A stretch of DNA of 56,537 bases from Photorhabdus caribbeanensis. GTDB lineage: Bacteria > Pseudomonadota > Gammaproteobacteria > Enterobacterales > Enterobacteriaceae. Location of the stretch: the NCBI RefSeq assembly GCF_018448885.1, contig NZ_RCWB01000036.1, positions 1-56,537 on the forward strand, written 5' to 3'. Position numbers and translations under genes: made by a program. Below are positions 7,853-16,255 of this stretch, piece by piece; the first letter of the stretch is position 1, and the number at the start of each line of letters is the position of its first letter. The notes under the pieces are model-generated. The model made no database searches. It was not told the origin of the DNA and saw nothing but the letters and a program-made list of their open reading frames with translations.

Positions 7853-10753
7853 TCAGTTACTACCCTTGACATGGGATACGCCAGCCACCAGCGCCTGACC
7901 GGTGCTTTGCCAAAGGGGATAATCATTATCACGGCTCAGAGCGTAGCCTTGCTGTTGCTGTGTAACGCCAAGACCAGTCTGGCTTTGTGCCTGTTGCAGA
8001 CGCAGCAGCGTATCCAGTTGCGGAGTGGTTTTGGCAATTCCACCTAATACCGCCCAAGCGGCTTGCAGTTCGTTAGCCTCCCAACCCAATAGCGTTGCCA
8101 ACGTCTGTGCAGCATCAGCCTGACTCAACGATGCAGCAGCATTAGCTGTGCGTAAGTAGGTCAACACATCATCTTCCGTACCACCACCGGCTTTACCCAC
8201 CTGGAGCAGTAGATCGCTGTAACGGCTTAAGGTATAGAGCATCCACAAATTGATATCGGTCACTGTTTCTGCGGAAGCGCCAAAATAGGCGGGATAGTCC
8301 AATAAGGTTTGCACCATCACTGGACTCAATGTGAATTGTTGGGTTAACAAGGAACGGCGTACCACTTCACGCAATAGGCGCAAATAGTCGGCAGGAATAT
8401 CAGCCGCAGACTTAACAGTATCCTTCAATACCCAAGTCATACTCAGCCACTGATAGGTTGTTTTCCCACTCCAGCGTAACAACAACGCAGGCAGTGACTG
8501 ACTCACATTCAAAGTTTGCGCCAACAGACTGACGGCCACACCTTGCTGAGTTTGCTGCGCTTGATTCAGCGTATTCGTCAGAGTAGTGATTGCCAGTTTC
8601 TTATCTTCATCAGATAAGCTTTGTGTATTGACCACCGTTGCTATAACACTTTGTATGCCAGCATCAGTCACCAGACCAACCTTATCGATAAGCGGACTAT
8701 TACCTGCTGAGAGCAGAGCAAACCAGTCAATAGCGTGGCCGTTGGTATCGACTAATGGCGCCCCACTGCGGGACAACAATGTTGCATCCACCGATGTACT
8801 GCCCAGGTTCTGCCACACTTGACGGATAAAGTTCAATTGATCGTCAGTGCCCTGCCCGACAAAGGTAGAACCGCTACTCAACAGTAAAAGTAAGGTTTCA
8901 ATGGGTAAATCGTGCTGTTGTTGCCATTGAGCGATCGCACTTAGCGCTTGCAGCAAACTCAAGATATCCGCCACCAGCGGGGAATCTTTTTGCGGTGCAG
9001 TGATTATCGGTTTTCCTGCCAATTGCTGCCAGACGATGCCTGTACCTGCATCTAATCGATCCGCCAAGGCACAGAAAGACTCTGGGTTCATCCCCAATGT
9101 GCGCGCCAGATTAGCCAGACGGTAGAAAGCTGATACCACAAACAGATTACAGTTGAGTGTACTTTGCGTGATATTCCCCTGTTGACGGGCAATATTATCC
9201 GCTAATAACAGGAATTGACGATAATTGAGACCCAGTGCCGTACTGATATGCTTAACACGCGCCCCATCTCCCCCGGTGGTCGATATATAGACAAAATCCC
9301 GATTATCTATCACAAACGGTGTATCAAAGGTGCCGACTGAGTTAAACACCTGATCTAAGAATGGTATTGCGGGTGTAATGGCAAACGGAGTCACCACGCG
9401 CAGCCAGCCAGCAAATTGTTTGGCGCTAACACCGTACTTCGCCTGATAATGTTTGAACACCCCCAACATACGTAACGTATTATCATTCATCAACAGCGCA
9501 GTATTTCCTGCTTCCGCATCCATAGCAGAAGTCACCAGCAGGTCAATATCCTCATAGGGCAGATTCAGCCATTTTTGCAGGCGCACGATGCGGTTAATAC
9601 GGTCCAACTTGTCATCAGTCAGATTGTTAACCGTCAGAGCAAAATGCGCCTCCGCGCCACTGCGACTCAGGGTAATCGCCTCCGGCTTACCGGCATGAAT
9701 AAAGCGAGCGCCGTAAGCAAATGGCGTCACTGTCATGTCACCAGAACTCACATTATCAGACTTAACCACTGTAGCCCCCCCAACCGTTGAGCACAACATC
9801 AGTTCTACCTGGGGTACAGTCAAACTTGTTCGATCAGTCAGTATGGTCATATCGCTGAAACTGTTCGCCGTAAGCGAACTGTCACCATAATTTAGCTGAT
9901 AGAAATCCTGACCGACGGTTTCCACCATGATTTTCTGCTGCTCCGGCGAAAGCTGACTCGCCATGATTTGCAGGCGAGTCAAAGCACCGGCAGTCGCATC
10001 GCTCAGTTTTCCTTTTGCTGTTGCCCAGAAGTTTTGCGGTAGATCCAGCGTCTGTGGCAGAGTGATATCTTGCAACGTGGTACCCAATACTGACTGAGCT
10101 GTCTGAATTTGTTGATGACCATAATGATATGGCAAATTATTCGGGTAACGGGTGGTGGAGAGTTTGGCATTTACCGCTTCCAGATCAGCCAAACTTAGTT
10201 TCTTCTGAATGGCCTTGGACAGAATTTCATTGACCAATTGTAATTGCGGTATCACCTCATTGATCGTTTTATCATTAATTAACAAAGCGCCAATATCAGG
10301 TCGACGTTCCGCCAGCGTATTCATAATGGCACTAGCACCACTCTTTTCCTGTTCAAGGGCCAGTTGATAAATATGAGTCAGATAAGCTACCGGCGCATCG
10401 TTGGCTTCTGGTGATCCACTAGGTGCTTTATCTTTCCAGCCAGTGTTTGCATCAAGGAACTGATTGGCGTAATCGGGACCTGACACAGAAAACGGACTTT
10501 TAAAGCTAAACTGAACCGCTTCACTAAGAGAATTACGGCGAAAATGGTGTAACACCTGATGAGCATAGCCCACTGCCAGGTCATACATTTTTTCAGCACT
10601 GCGCCCGAGATCAGCACGATGCTCACGAATAAAACGCTCACGCGGCATACGTACCACATCAAACACTGAGGTATAACCAAGATCGGTCAATTTACCGGGC
10701 AGGTTGTGGATCTCTTCGGTGCGGGAAATCAGGGGACTGGCGAGTTGATTCAT
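7853..10753 (-). CDS. tccA: TccA, N-terminal half of split TcA toxin subunit
   Basis: TccA (966 aa) is the N-terminal part of a split TcA, with the VRP1/SpvA-like region also seen at the start of TcdA and TcaA. It assembles with TccB. The length matches the known TccA (about 965 aa). The opening segment (TEEIHNLPGKLTDLGYTSVF) is typical of the family, and the rest is mostly helical with many Gln and Leu. It is the first gene of the tcc operon; tccB follows directly. A 428-bp AT-rich spacer upstream must hold the promoter. No signal peptide is seen, as expected for Tc toxins. Confidence 0.94.
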   Translation of the reverse strand: MNQLASPLISRTEEIHNLPGKLTDLGYTSVFDVVRMPRERFIREHRADLGRSAEKMYDLAVGYAHQVLHHFRRNSLSEAVQFSFKSPFSVSGPDYANQFLDANTGWKDKAPSGSPEANDAPVAYLTHIYQLALEQEKSGASAIMNTLAERRPDIGALLINDKTINEVIPQLQLVNEILSKAIQKKLSLADLEAVNAKLSTTRYPNNLPYHYGHQQIQTAQSVLGTTLQDITLPQTLDLPQNFWATAKGKLSDATAGALTRLQIMASQLSPEQQKIMVETVGQDFYQLNYGDSSLTANSFSDMTILTDRTSLTVPQVELMLCSTVGGATVVKSDNVSSGDMTVTPFAYGARFIHAGKPEAITLSRSGAEAHFALTVNNLTDDKLDRINRIVRLQKWLNLPYEDIDLLVTSAMDAEAGNTALLMNDNTLRMLGVFKHYQAKYGVSAKQFAGWLRVVTPFAITPAIPFLDQVFNSVGTFDTPFVIDNRDFVYISTTGGDGARVKHISTALGLNYRQFLLLADNIARQQGNITQSTLNCNLFVVSAFYRLANLARTLGMNPESFCALADRLDAGTGIVWQQLAGKPIITAPQKDSPLVADILSLLQALSAIAQWQQQHDLPIETLLLLLSSGSTFVGQGTDDQLNFIRQVWQNLGSTSVDATLLSRSGAPLVDTNGHAIDWFALLSAGNSPLIDKVGLVTDAGIQSVIATVVNTQSLSDEDKKLAITTLTNTLNQAQQTQQGVAVSLLAQTLNVSQSLPALLLRWSGKTTYQWLSMTWVLKDTVKSAADIPADYLRLLREVVRRSLLTQQFTLSPVMVQTLLDYPAYFGASAETVTDINLWMLYTLSRYSDLLLQVGKAGGGTEDDVLTYLRTANAAASLSQADAAQTLATLLGWEANELQAAWAVLGGIAKTTPQLDTLLRLQQAQSQTGLGVTQQQQGYALSRDNDYPLWQSTGQALVAGVSHVKGSN

Positions 10754-11181
10754 ACGGACTCCTGAATTGAGGTTTATTATGAGAAACAGATTTTTTCGCG
10801 CAAAAAAATAACTACCATCGTTATGTGTAAGAAAGGCACCAGAACAAATACACGCCTTGAGAACATCAGGTCGTCACACCTTCTAAAGACGCCATACACA
10901 GTGATGATGTGTGATGAAAAATATAATAAATCACAAAACTTGCTTACATTAAAAAACAAAATACAGACAATAAAATAACTTTACCTTTATATAATTATTT
11001 AGAATAAACATTTACTTATATTTATGATTTATTTACAAAATAATCAATGCAATGGATATTCTTGGTCTATTTTTATTATTTTATTAACAATACAGTTTAT
11101 TGAAAAGTAATGAGAAGTGAATTAAATCAAATTCCGCATATCCGAATAGCTAAAGCTCTAAATATAAAGTCTCTTTATTAA
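10754..11181. promoter_or_regulatory. AT-rich spacer upstream of tccA
   Basis: This gene-free stretch lies between tccA (leftward) and the end of the immunity array (also leftward). It must contain the tcc promoter, but I cannot single out one promoter among many A/T-rich candidates. No coding remnant is convincing. Confidence 0.4.
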
Positions 11182-11640
11182 TTACCAACGTACTTCTGAG
11201 GTAGGTAAAAAAGTCACTGAGTTAACCTGCTCACGTAAATCATAAGAGATCTGCATACTGATTTCGTCTGTAAAACGATATAAATCTTTCCAACCAAACT
11301 GCCTTTTCAAAATTTGCCTTGGCGGTATTGATTTAATCGGACTACCTAAGTTTTTTTTAATCCATTCCCTATCCATAGAGTGCTTCAATGGTGATGGCAA
11401 TTCATTTGGGAATATAAATGAAGCTTTATCGTCCCTAAGCAACCTTAAAGTAATTTCGTTTAATGTTTTACTACTCCGTTCAAACGATAAAAAAACTCCC
11501 TCTTTTACCATATCAATACCAATATTAAGTACCCCAAGGGGACCGCTTGGCTTACTTCTATAAGGAATTAGCCCTTCATCGAAGATTTCCTGATAGGTTT
11601 TCCCCAAACTATTAATTAGGGCTTCAACGTTGATAGTCAT
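11182..11640 (-). CDS. Probable immunity protein, array copy E (DUF6392-like)
   Basis: A 152-aa protein and the last of five tandem paralogues. It starts [20 protein letters not shown] and ends LPTSEVRW, both shared almost exactly with copies A, C and D, while the middle (residues about 35-130) differs. No signal peptide or membrane segment is seen, so it should be cytoplasmic. I think the family is the one called DUF6392, but could not check. Its place downstream of a PAAR-rRNase effector and its Im3-like gene suggests an orphan immunity protein against a sibling toxin. That role is inferred, not shown. Confidence 0.75.
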   Translation of the reverse strand: MTINVEALINSLGKTYQEIFDEGLIPYRSKPSGPLGVLNIGIDMVKEGVFLSFERSSKTLNEITLRLLRDDKASFIFPNELPSPLKHSMDREWIKKNLGSPIKSIPPRQILKRQFGWKDLYRFTDEISMQISYDLREQVNSVTFLPTSEVRW

Positions 11641-11667
11641 TATTTATATCACCTCTACTCTTGATTT

Positions 11668-11719
11668 AGCCAATTCACCTACGACTTTATTTTTCAAACT
11701 ACCCGAAAATGAATTGGCT
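11668..11719 (-). repeat. Conserved spacer hairpin between array copies D and E
   Basis: AGCCAATTCA at 11668-11677 pairs perfectly with TGAATTGGCT at 11710-11719 around a ~32-base loop. The equivalent hairpins at 12242-12293 and 13378-13429 have AGCTAATTCA and TGAATTAG instead. Base pair changes are therefore compensated on both arms, which points to a selected RNA or DNA structure. Confidence 0.6.
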
Positions 11720-11749
11720 TTCAGAAAGAGCCTCTCATCTACATATTGA

Positions 11750-12214
11750 TTACCAACGAACTTCTGAAGTGGGTAAGAAAGTCAAAGATTCAACCTGTTC
11801 AGTAAGATCATAAGAAATCTGCATACTTGTAGGAATACGAAAATCAAGTAATGTATATAATTCTGTCCAACCAAACTGGCGCTTCATAACCATCTCGGGA
11901 GGATGAGATTTTTCAGGCTCACCAAAATGCTCATGAATCCATTTACGTGACATTTTAGGAATTAATGGTGATGGCAACTCACTAGGGAATAAATAAGCAG
12001 GTTTATTGTTAATTAAAGTTAATGTAATCTCCTTTAATTTTCTATCTTTTCTATAAAAAGACAAAAAAGCACCTTCTCTTACCATATCCAAGGATACCAC
12101 TTCACAACCAGAGAAACCTGATGGCTTAGTTTTATAAGGAATTAGTCCCTCATTAAAAATTTCCTGATAAGTTTTACCTAAACGATTAATTAGAGCTTCA
12201 ACGTTGATAGTCAT
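11750..12214 (-). CDS. Probable immunity protein, array copy D (DUF6392-like)
   Basis: A 154-aa paralogue of its neighbours. The first ~30 residues and the last ~35 (ending [11 protein letters not shown]) match copies A, C and E, while residues about 35-110 diverge. It carries [16 protein letters not shown] near the C-terminus, nearly identical in copy C, so C and D are the closest pair at that end. No signal peptide or catalytic motif is visible. An immunity role is inferred from position and array structure. Confidence 0.75.
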   Translation of the reverse strand: MTINVEALINRLGKTYQEIFNEGLIPYKTKPSGFSGCEVVSLDMVREGAFLSFYRKDRKLKEITLTLINNKPAYLFPSELPSPLIPKMSRKWIHEHFGEPEKSHPPEMVMKRQFGWTELYTLLDFRIPTSMQISYDLTEQVESLTFLPTSEVRW

Positions 12215-12241
12215 TACTTATATAACCTCTGTTATTGGTTC

Positions 12242-12293
12242 AGCTAATTCATTGGAGATTTAACTTTTCAAACCATTCAAAAATGAATTAGTT
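12242..12293 (-). repeat. Conserved spacer hairpin between array copies C and D
   Basis: AGCTAATTCATT at 12242-12253 faces AATGAATTAGTT at 12282-12293. They pair over 11-12 positions (one G-U type end pair) with a ~28-base loop. Same position and shape as the other two array spacers. Confidence 0.55.
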
Positions 12294-12323
12294 TTTAAAA
12301 ATAACCGCCCACCCTATTGTTGA

Positions 12324-12791
12324 TTACCAACGTAATTCTGATGTGGATAAGAACGCAATTGACTCCACTTGTTCCAATAGATCGTAATCAATCTGCATAC
12401 TGGTTGGTATCCGAAAATCCAGTAGCGTATACAGTTCCGTCCAACCAACATCTTTCTTGAGAAATTTTCTCGGCGGAAGAGCCTTTTCTGGCTTACCAAA
12501 CTGCTCATGAACCCATCCCCTAGTCATTAAAGGCTTCAAGGGAGAAGGTAATTCATTAGGGAATTGGTATAAAGGTCTCTTCTGATCAAGCAGAAAAAGC
12601 TCTACAGCAAATAAAATCTTACCATCTCTTTTAAACGCTAAATGCATACCCTCTTTAGCCATACTTAAAGTAATATCTGGAGTTCCAGGGTATCCTGTTG
12701 GTTTCGTTTTATAAGGAATCAATCCTTCATCAAAAATCTCCTGATAAGTTTTCCCTAAGCTATTAATTAACGCTTCAACGTTGATAGTCAT
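12324..12791 (-). CDS. Probable immunity protein, array copy C (DUF6392-like)
   Basis: A 155-aa paralogue with the standard N-terminus ([20 protein letters not shown]) and an end of [10 protein letters not shown]. The central region (residues 36-95) is different from all the other copies, and the C-terminal third is nearly that of copy D. This patchwork suggests exchange between copies. The gene starts 10 bases after the stop of a truncated paralogue. Function not proven; a cytoplasmic immunity protein is the best guess. Confidence 0.75.
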   Translation of the reverse strand: MTINVEALINSLGKTYQEIFDEGLIPYKTKPTGYPGTPDITLSMAKEGMHLAFKRDGKILFAVELFLLDQKRPLYQFPNELPSPLKPLMTRGWVHEQFGKPEKALPPRKFLKKDVGWTELYTLLDFRIPTSMQIDYDLLEQVESIAFLSTSELRW

Positions 12792-12800
12792 TATTCATAC

Positions 12801-12890
12801 TCATGATCTATTATCTGGGATAAATTGTTTTTCAACCAACATATCGGTTGTCTGTCCTAAACTATTTATGATTGCAAGAACATCAATCAT
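12801..12890 (-). pseudogene. Truncated array paralogue, 29 codons
   Basis: An ATG at 12890, overlapping the stop of copy B, opens 29 codons that repeat the N-terminus of copy B with changes (MIDVLAIINSLGQTTDMLVE against MIDVIEIINSLGKTADMLVE). It stops at 12801, just before copy C. It is a 5' fragment of a second copy-B-type gene whose remainder was deleted, probably by recombination into copy C. Confidence 0.7.
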
Positions 12891-13350
12891 TATTTACCGA
12901 CTGTTCAAATAACAGTGCATCTACACGAAGATCAGTTTGATAAAGGAAGCGAATTTCTGTATTTGGGTACTGATCATTTAGTTTACGAGTATAGGCATCA
13001 AATCCGCCTATTAAGCCAATTACCGGAATTCTCTCAGGTCCACCACTGTAATCGGGTTCTCCCATAAATGCTCTGACAATAGCTTTATTCATTTGGTGAA
13101 GAAATGGAGCAGGCATATCACCACTATATGTACCAGTATCATCAACAGTGTTGATTAATGTGAATTGAACAGAAATCAATACTTTTGATATAACATCGAA
13201 AACTAAAGTAAGACCCGTCTCTAGTTCAACACTAAATCTGGAATAACCTTCGAAAGCAAACTCAAACTTTTCCTCTGGAAGAAGTTTATTTTCAACTAAC
13301 ATATCTGCGGTCTTCCCCAAACTATTAATAATTTCAATAACATCTATCAT
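12883..13350 (-). CDS. Divergent array paralogue, copy B, probable immunity protein
   Basis: A 155-aa protein with the same general plan as the neighbours: an N-terminal IINSLGKT motif, a mid-protein PAPFLHQMNKAIVRAFMGEP in the place of PSPLK..MxxxWV..xxGxP, and a C-terminal beta-like end. It is far more divergent than A, C, D and E and lacks the common LPTSEVRW end. Its stop overlaps the start of a truncated copy of itself. It may protect against a different toxin variant; this is inference. Confidence 0.65.
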   Translation of the reverse strand: MIDVIEIINSLGKTADMLVENKLLPEEKFEFAFEGYSRFSVELETGLTLVFDVISKVLISVQFTLINTVDDTGTYSGDMPAPFLHQMNKAIVRAFMGEPDYSGGPERIPVIGLIGGFDAYTRKLNDQYPNTEIRFLYQTDLRVDALLFEQSVNND

Positions 13351-13377
13351 TATTTACATGACCTTTATTCTTGGTTA

Positions 13378-13429
13378 AGCTAATTCATCTTCAATTTAAC
13401 TTTTCAAGCTGTTGATTAATGAATTAGCT
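13378..13429 (-). repeat. Conserved spacer hairpin between array copies A and B
   Basis: AGCTAATTCAT at 13378-13388 is the perfect complement of ATGAATTAGCT at 13419-13429, with a 30-base loop. It is one of three matching structures in the spacers of this array. Confidence 0.6.
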
Positions 13430-13456
13430 CTCAAAAGAACCTTCCCTCTCTGCTAA

Positions 13457-13921
13457 CTACCAACGCACTTCACTTGTAGGTAGAAATGTAACTCGACTGA
13501 CTCGATCTAGAACATCGTGCGATATTTGCATACTAATTTCCGACTTATCCTGATAGGAATAAAGATATGTCCAACCAAATTTATATGTCAATGCTTCAAA
13601 TGGAGCTGCTGATTTAATTGGTTTACCTAAATTCTTATCTACCCATTGGCGGTTCATTTCCTTAATTAAGGGATATGGCATGTTGTTCGGAAAAACAAAA
13701 CTGGGACGCTCAGGTATAAGTAAAGTTAAAGTCATCTCTATGAATGTCTTAGTTTCTCGATCAAATGATAAGAAAATCCCTTCTTTTACCATATCTAACG
13801 ATATTGTTTTATCACCAGAAAAACCTTTTGGTTTAGTTTTATAAGGAATTAGCCCCTCATCGAAGATTTCCTGATAAGTTTTACCTAAACTATTAATTAG
13901 GGCTTCAACGTTGATAGTCAT
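13457..13921 (-). CDS. Probable immunity protein, array copy A (DUF6392-like)
   Basis: A 154-aa paralogue and the first of the array in transcription order, with the standard N-terminus and the [12 protein letters not shown] end. Its middle part contains FVFPNNMPYPLIKEMNRQWV, the family's central motif. The ATG overlaps (ATGA) the stop of a short open frame that begins at the end of the Im3-like gene, so translation may be coupled to the effector/immunity transcript. No catalytic motifs are seen. Immunity is inferred from context. Confidence 0.75.
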   Translation of the reverse strand: MTINVEALINSLGKTYQEIFDEGLIPYKTKPKGFSGDKTISLDMVKEGIFLSFDRETKTFIEMTLTLLIPERPSFVFPNNMPYPLIKEMNRQWVDKNLGKPIKSAAPFEALTYKFGWTYLYSYQDKSEISMQISHDVLDRVSRVTFLPTSEVRW

Positions 13922-14022
13922 TTATACACAAAATCTGGCGTATGTGGAACAGAACCTATGTTAAACACGGATAATGGTTTGTTGCCCGCTATCCCACTAT
14001 CCGCTGAATCTCTATTCACCAC
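13918..14022 (-). other. Short open frame, possible toxin C-terminal remnant
   Basis: Between the Im3-like gene and copy A, one frame stays open for 34 codons from a GTG at 14022 and ends SVPHTPDFVYK with a TGA that overlaps the copy A start as ATGA. Such stop/start overlaps are typical of toxin-immunity pairs. It may be the surviving tail of the effector cognate to copy A, but no family is recognised. Confidence 0.25.
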
Positions 14023-14273
14023 AAATCTCTATAATCAAAAGAGATTTGATAATCATAAGCTGATAAATCAATTTGATGACAGAAGTGAGGCTGTAAAACG
14101 CTCACCCATTTAGATTCCACATCAAAACCACCGTTATTTATATTATCTTCTGTTGATATTCCCAACCCACTAGCCATAACATCAGCATTATCTCCAAAAT
14201 CCTTGGAATACTCACACCCTTCCCCTAATTCTGTTTGTTTATCAAACCACTCCAATCTTAATTTCAATCCCAT
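14016..14273 (-). CDS. Colicin E3-type immunity protein (Im3-like)
   Basis: An 85-aa acidic protein that should bind and block the rRNase domain of the effector encoded just upstream. It resembles Im3 closely: [12 protein letters not shown] at the start, EEYSKDFGD-like ([14 protein letters not shown]), [24 protein letters not shown] and SFDYRD at the end. Length and order match Im3 (about 84-85 aa). A GTG at 14285 overlaps the effector stop, but ATG at 14273 gives the Im3 N-terminus and has an AGG about 7 bases before it. The 8-bp gap to the effector implies co-transcription. Confidence 0.92.
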   Translation of the reverse strand: MGLKLRLEWFDKQTELGEGCEYSKDFGDNADVMASGLGISTEDNINNGGFDVESKWVSVLQPHFCHQIDLSAYDYQISFDYRDLW

Positions 14274-14281
14274 TATATACC

Positions 14282-15844
14282 TCACAAATACTGTTTAATG
14301 TTTCGTCCTTTGACAGCGGGTTTTAACTCTTTCCCAGTCTTATAATCTACAGAGCAAAGGTGCTCACCGTCACTTACCCGGTAAACCTCCAATTCACCAT
14401 GTTGAGAGTCCCATTCATAAATTCGGCGGCCTTTGCTATCGATCCATCTATCTCGTTTACCACCTCCGCTTTGTTTTGGAGTTTTTTTCTTAGCTGACCG
14501 TAACCCAGAAACCCCAGTAATTTCCTCTGTTTTTGGGGCAGGATGATAGTCGTGTCCATCTTGAGGCAATCCATTTCTAGGTTTACTCAGATACACATAC
14601 ACCGGCGGCATATTCGGAATGGGGAATACCAGAATATAATCGCGGAAATCCTTCTCTTCCGGCATCGGCAACGATTCAATATCGCTGCCCACTTTATCCG
14701 GGATCGGCAACACGGTTATTTGCGACGGAATAAACGGCTGTTCTTCATTCCCGGTATGAGCTGGAGCCTTGAATTCCTGTTCATTCGGCGTCCATAAAAT
14801 CGTTGGCCGGGTCTCTCCCGGTTCCCAGAACTCGTAATTACCGGTGGTCCGATTCAGCGTCATCATGCGAACCGGCACTTTATCCAGACCACCTTCCGGG
14901 CTGACGTGATATCCCTGAACCGTCATCCTGCCGCTTTTTTCATCTCTGATCCAGCGAAAACGTACACGAGTTGGTGCTTTTCCATACTGTTCCGCTATCT
15001 GTCTCAGGCGAGACGGATCTAAGTAATCCTCCTCCCCCTGATTCAACGACGGTGAATAAAACAGCCCCATTAACCCAACTGTCACCGGATTCGGCGCTGC
15101 CAGCCAACGTCCTGCACTGATAGCGCCGCCGCCAATGTAACGCATTACCAGCGTTTCCCCTTCCGCTACCGCGCTGCGGGCAGTGGCGGCCACGGCGGTA
15201 GCAGCCGCTTCGGCTTTATCTTCACCACTACGAAACCACCGCTTATACCACGGTAATTTTTTATCCCGCGGCTTATCCGGTTCTGGCGGCTGTTTCTCAC
15301 CTTGCGGAGGCGGTTCAGGCTTTTGTGCCGTGGCTGGCGCAGGAGATGACGGCACCTGATATATCGCCATTCTGCCAAAGTTATTTGCCGATTCAGGCTC
15401 AGTTCCAGCGTCAGTACACCCTTTACCCCGCTGGCAGGACTTCGTAAACACCGGTATCGGCGGTGGAGGCGCCTGTGTTGCAGGCGGGCTTCCCACATCC
15501 TTTACCGGAGAAGAGAAATGCTGTTGCGCCATATTTGTGGGAGCGACAACCCGGTCAGCAGCCTTATCTTGCTTCTCATAGCTGTCCATCTCCGAATTGA
15601 TAAACCGAGCGCGACAGGGGCAAGTACTGACACTATCCAGCGTGCCAGCCAGCTTACGCCCCATGTCAAACACATCAGATACACCACCGACAATCGTGTA
15701 AGTACCGGGATGTTTGCCACAAGTAACTTTATCCCCTTCACGAGCAGTTGCTCGCCCATTAAATGTCATGGTGTGATCACCGGTAATAATCTGTCCACCA
15801 CAGGTTGTTTTATCACCAACGAGCAGGAAATACCCTATTGCCAT
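14282..15844 (-). CDS. PAAR / S-pyocin-like / colicin E3-type 16S rRNase effector
   Basis: A 520-aa chimeric antibacterial effector. Residues 1 to ~85 form a PAAR domain that would cap a T6SS VgrG spike. Residues ~110-200 are a Pro-rich, charged linker. Residues ~230-440 resemble the S-type pyocin region found in bacteriocins. Residues ~453-520 are a colicin E3 cytotoxic domain ([33 protein letters not shown]). By alignment from the C-terminus, the E3 catalytic residues D510, H513, E517 and R545 correspond to D479, H482, E486 and R514, so the enzyme looks active and should cut 16S rRNA at the decoding site. The Im3-like gene follows at once. No signal peptide or receptor-binding/translocation colicin domains are present, which favours T6SS delivery over release as a bacteriocin. 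Confidence 0.92.
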   Translation of the reverse strand: MAIGYFLLVGDKTTCGGQIITGDHTMTFNGRATAREGDKVTCGKHPGTYTIVGGVSDVFDMGRKLAGTLDSVSTCPCRARFINSEMDSYEKQDKAADRVVAPTNMAQQHFSSPVKDVGSPPATQAPPPPIPVFTKSCQRGKGCTDAGTEPESANNFGRMAIYQVPSSPAPATAQKPEPPPQGEKQPPEPDKPRDKKLPWYKRWFRSGEDKAEAAATAVAATARSAVAEGETLVMRYIGGGAISAGRWLAAPNPVTVGLMGLFYSPSLNQGEEDYLDPSRLRQIAEQYGKAPTRVRFRWIRDEKSGRMTVQGYHVSPEGGLDKVPVRMMTLNRTTGNYEFWEPGETRPTILWTPNEQEFKAPAHTGNEEQPFIPSQITVLPIPDKVGSDIESLPMPEEKDFRDYILVFPIPNMPPVYVYLSKPRNGLPQDGHDYHPAPKTEEITGVSGLRSAKKKTPKQSGGGKRDRWIDSKGRRIYEWDSQHGELEVYRVSDGEHLCSVDYKTGKELKPAVKGRNIKQYL

Positions 15845-16255
15845 TTATTCACTTCTCCTATGATTTACGACATGAAGAGTGAATCTAACTGAAATCATCA
15901 TCATGCTTTTGCCACTTATGGATTAATAAATGAACAATAATGCAATGAATTTCACTTAGAAATATATAGGAATATTCTGAAAATTAGAGAAATAATGTCG
16001 ATCAACGCTTGTAATTCATCATATTTTTTAACAATTTTGATACAAAATTTAAACAAAATTGCGTTTCATGAATAAATTCAAGTCGCGGCGACGAGTTGGC
16101 AGAAGTACACAACAGGTTTTTTCAAATCATGAGCAGATTATTAACCACTATCCGTTCAAAGTGCTGACCAAAAGACCAACACTTTGTCAATAATCTGCAA
16201 AACTATTCAAACTTTGACGGGCTTTACCAGATTACCTCTGACACTTGCAGAAAGG
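15845..16255. promoter_or_regulatory. Spacer holding the effector promoter
   Basis: This 411-bp gap lies upstream of the PAAR effector gene and downstream of the GNAT gene, both leftward. It should carry the effector promoter (strongly A/T-rich at about 15900-16070). Around 16156-16190, AAAGTG and CACTTT face each other in an imperfect hairpin that may end the GNAT transcript. No gene is seen. Confidence 0.35.

Noticed and set aside
10777-10959. A 60-codon frame upstream of tccA
   Set aside because: It lies in the A/T-rich promoter region, has no ribosome site and reads as random hydrophobic sequence.
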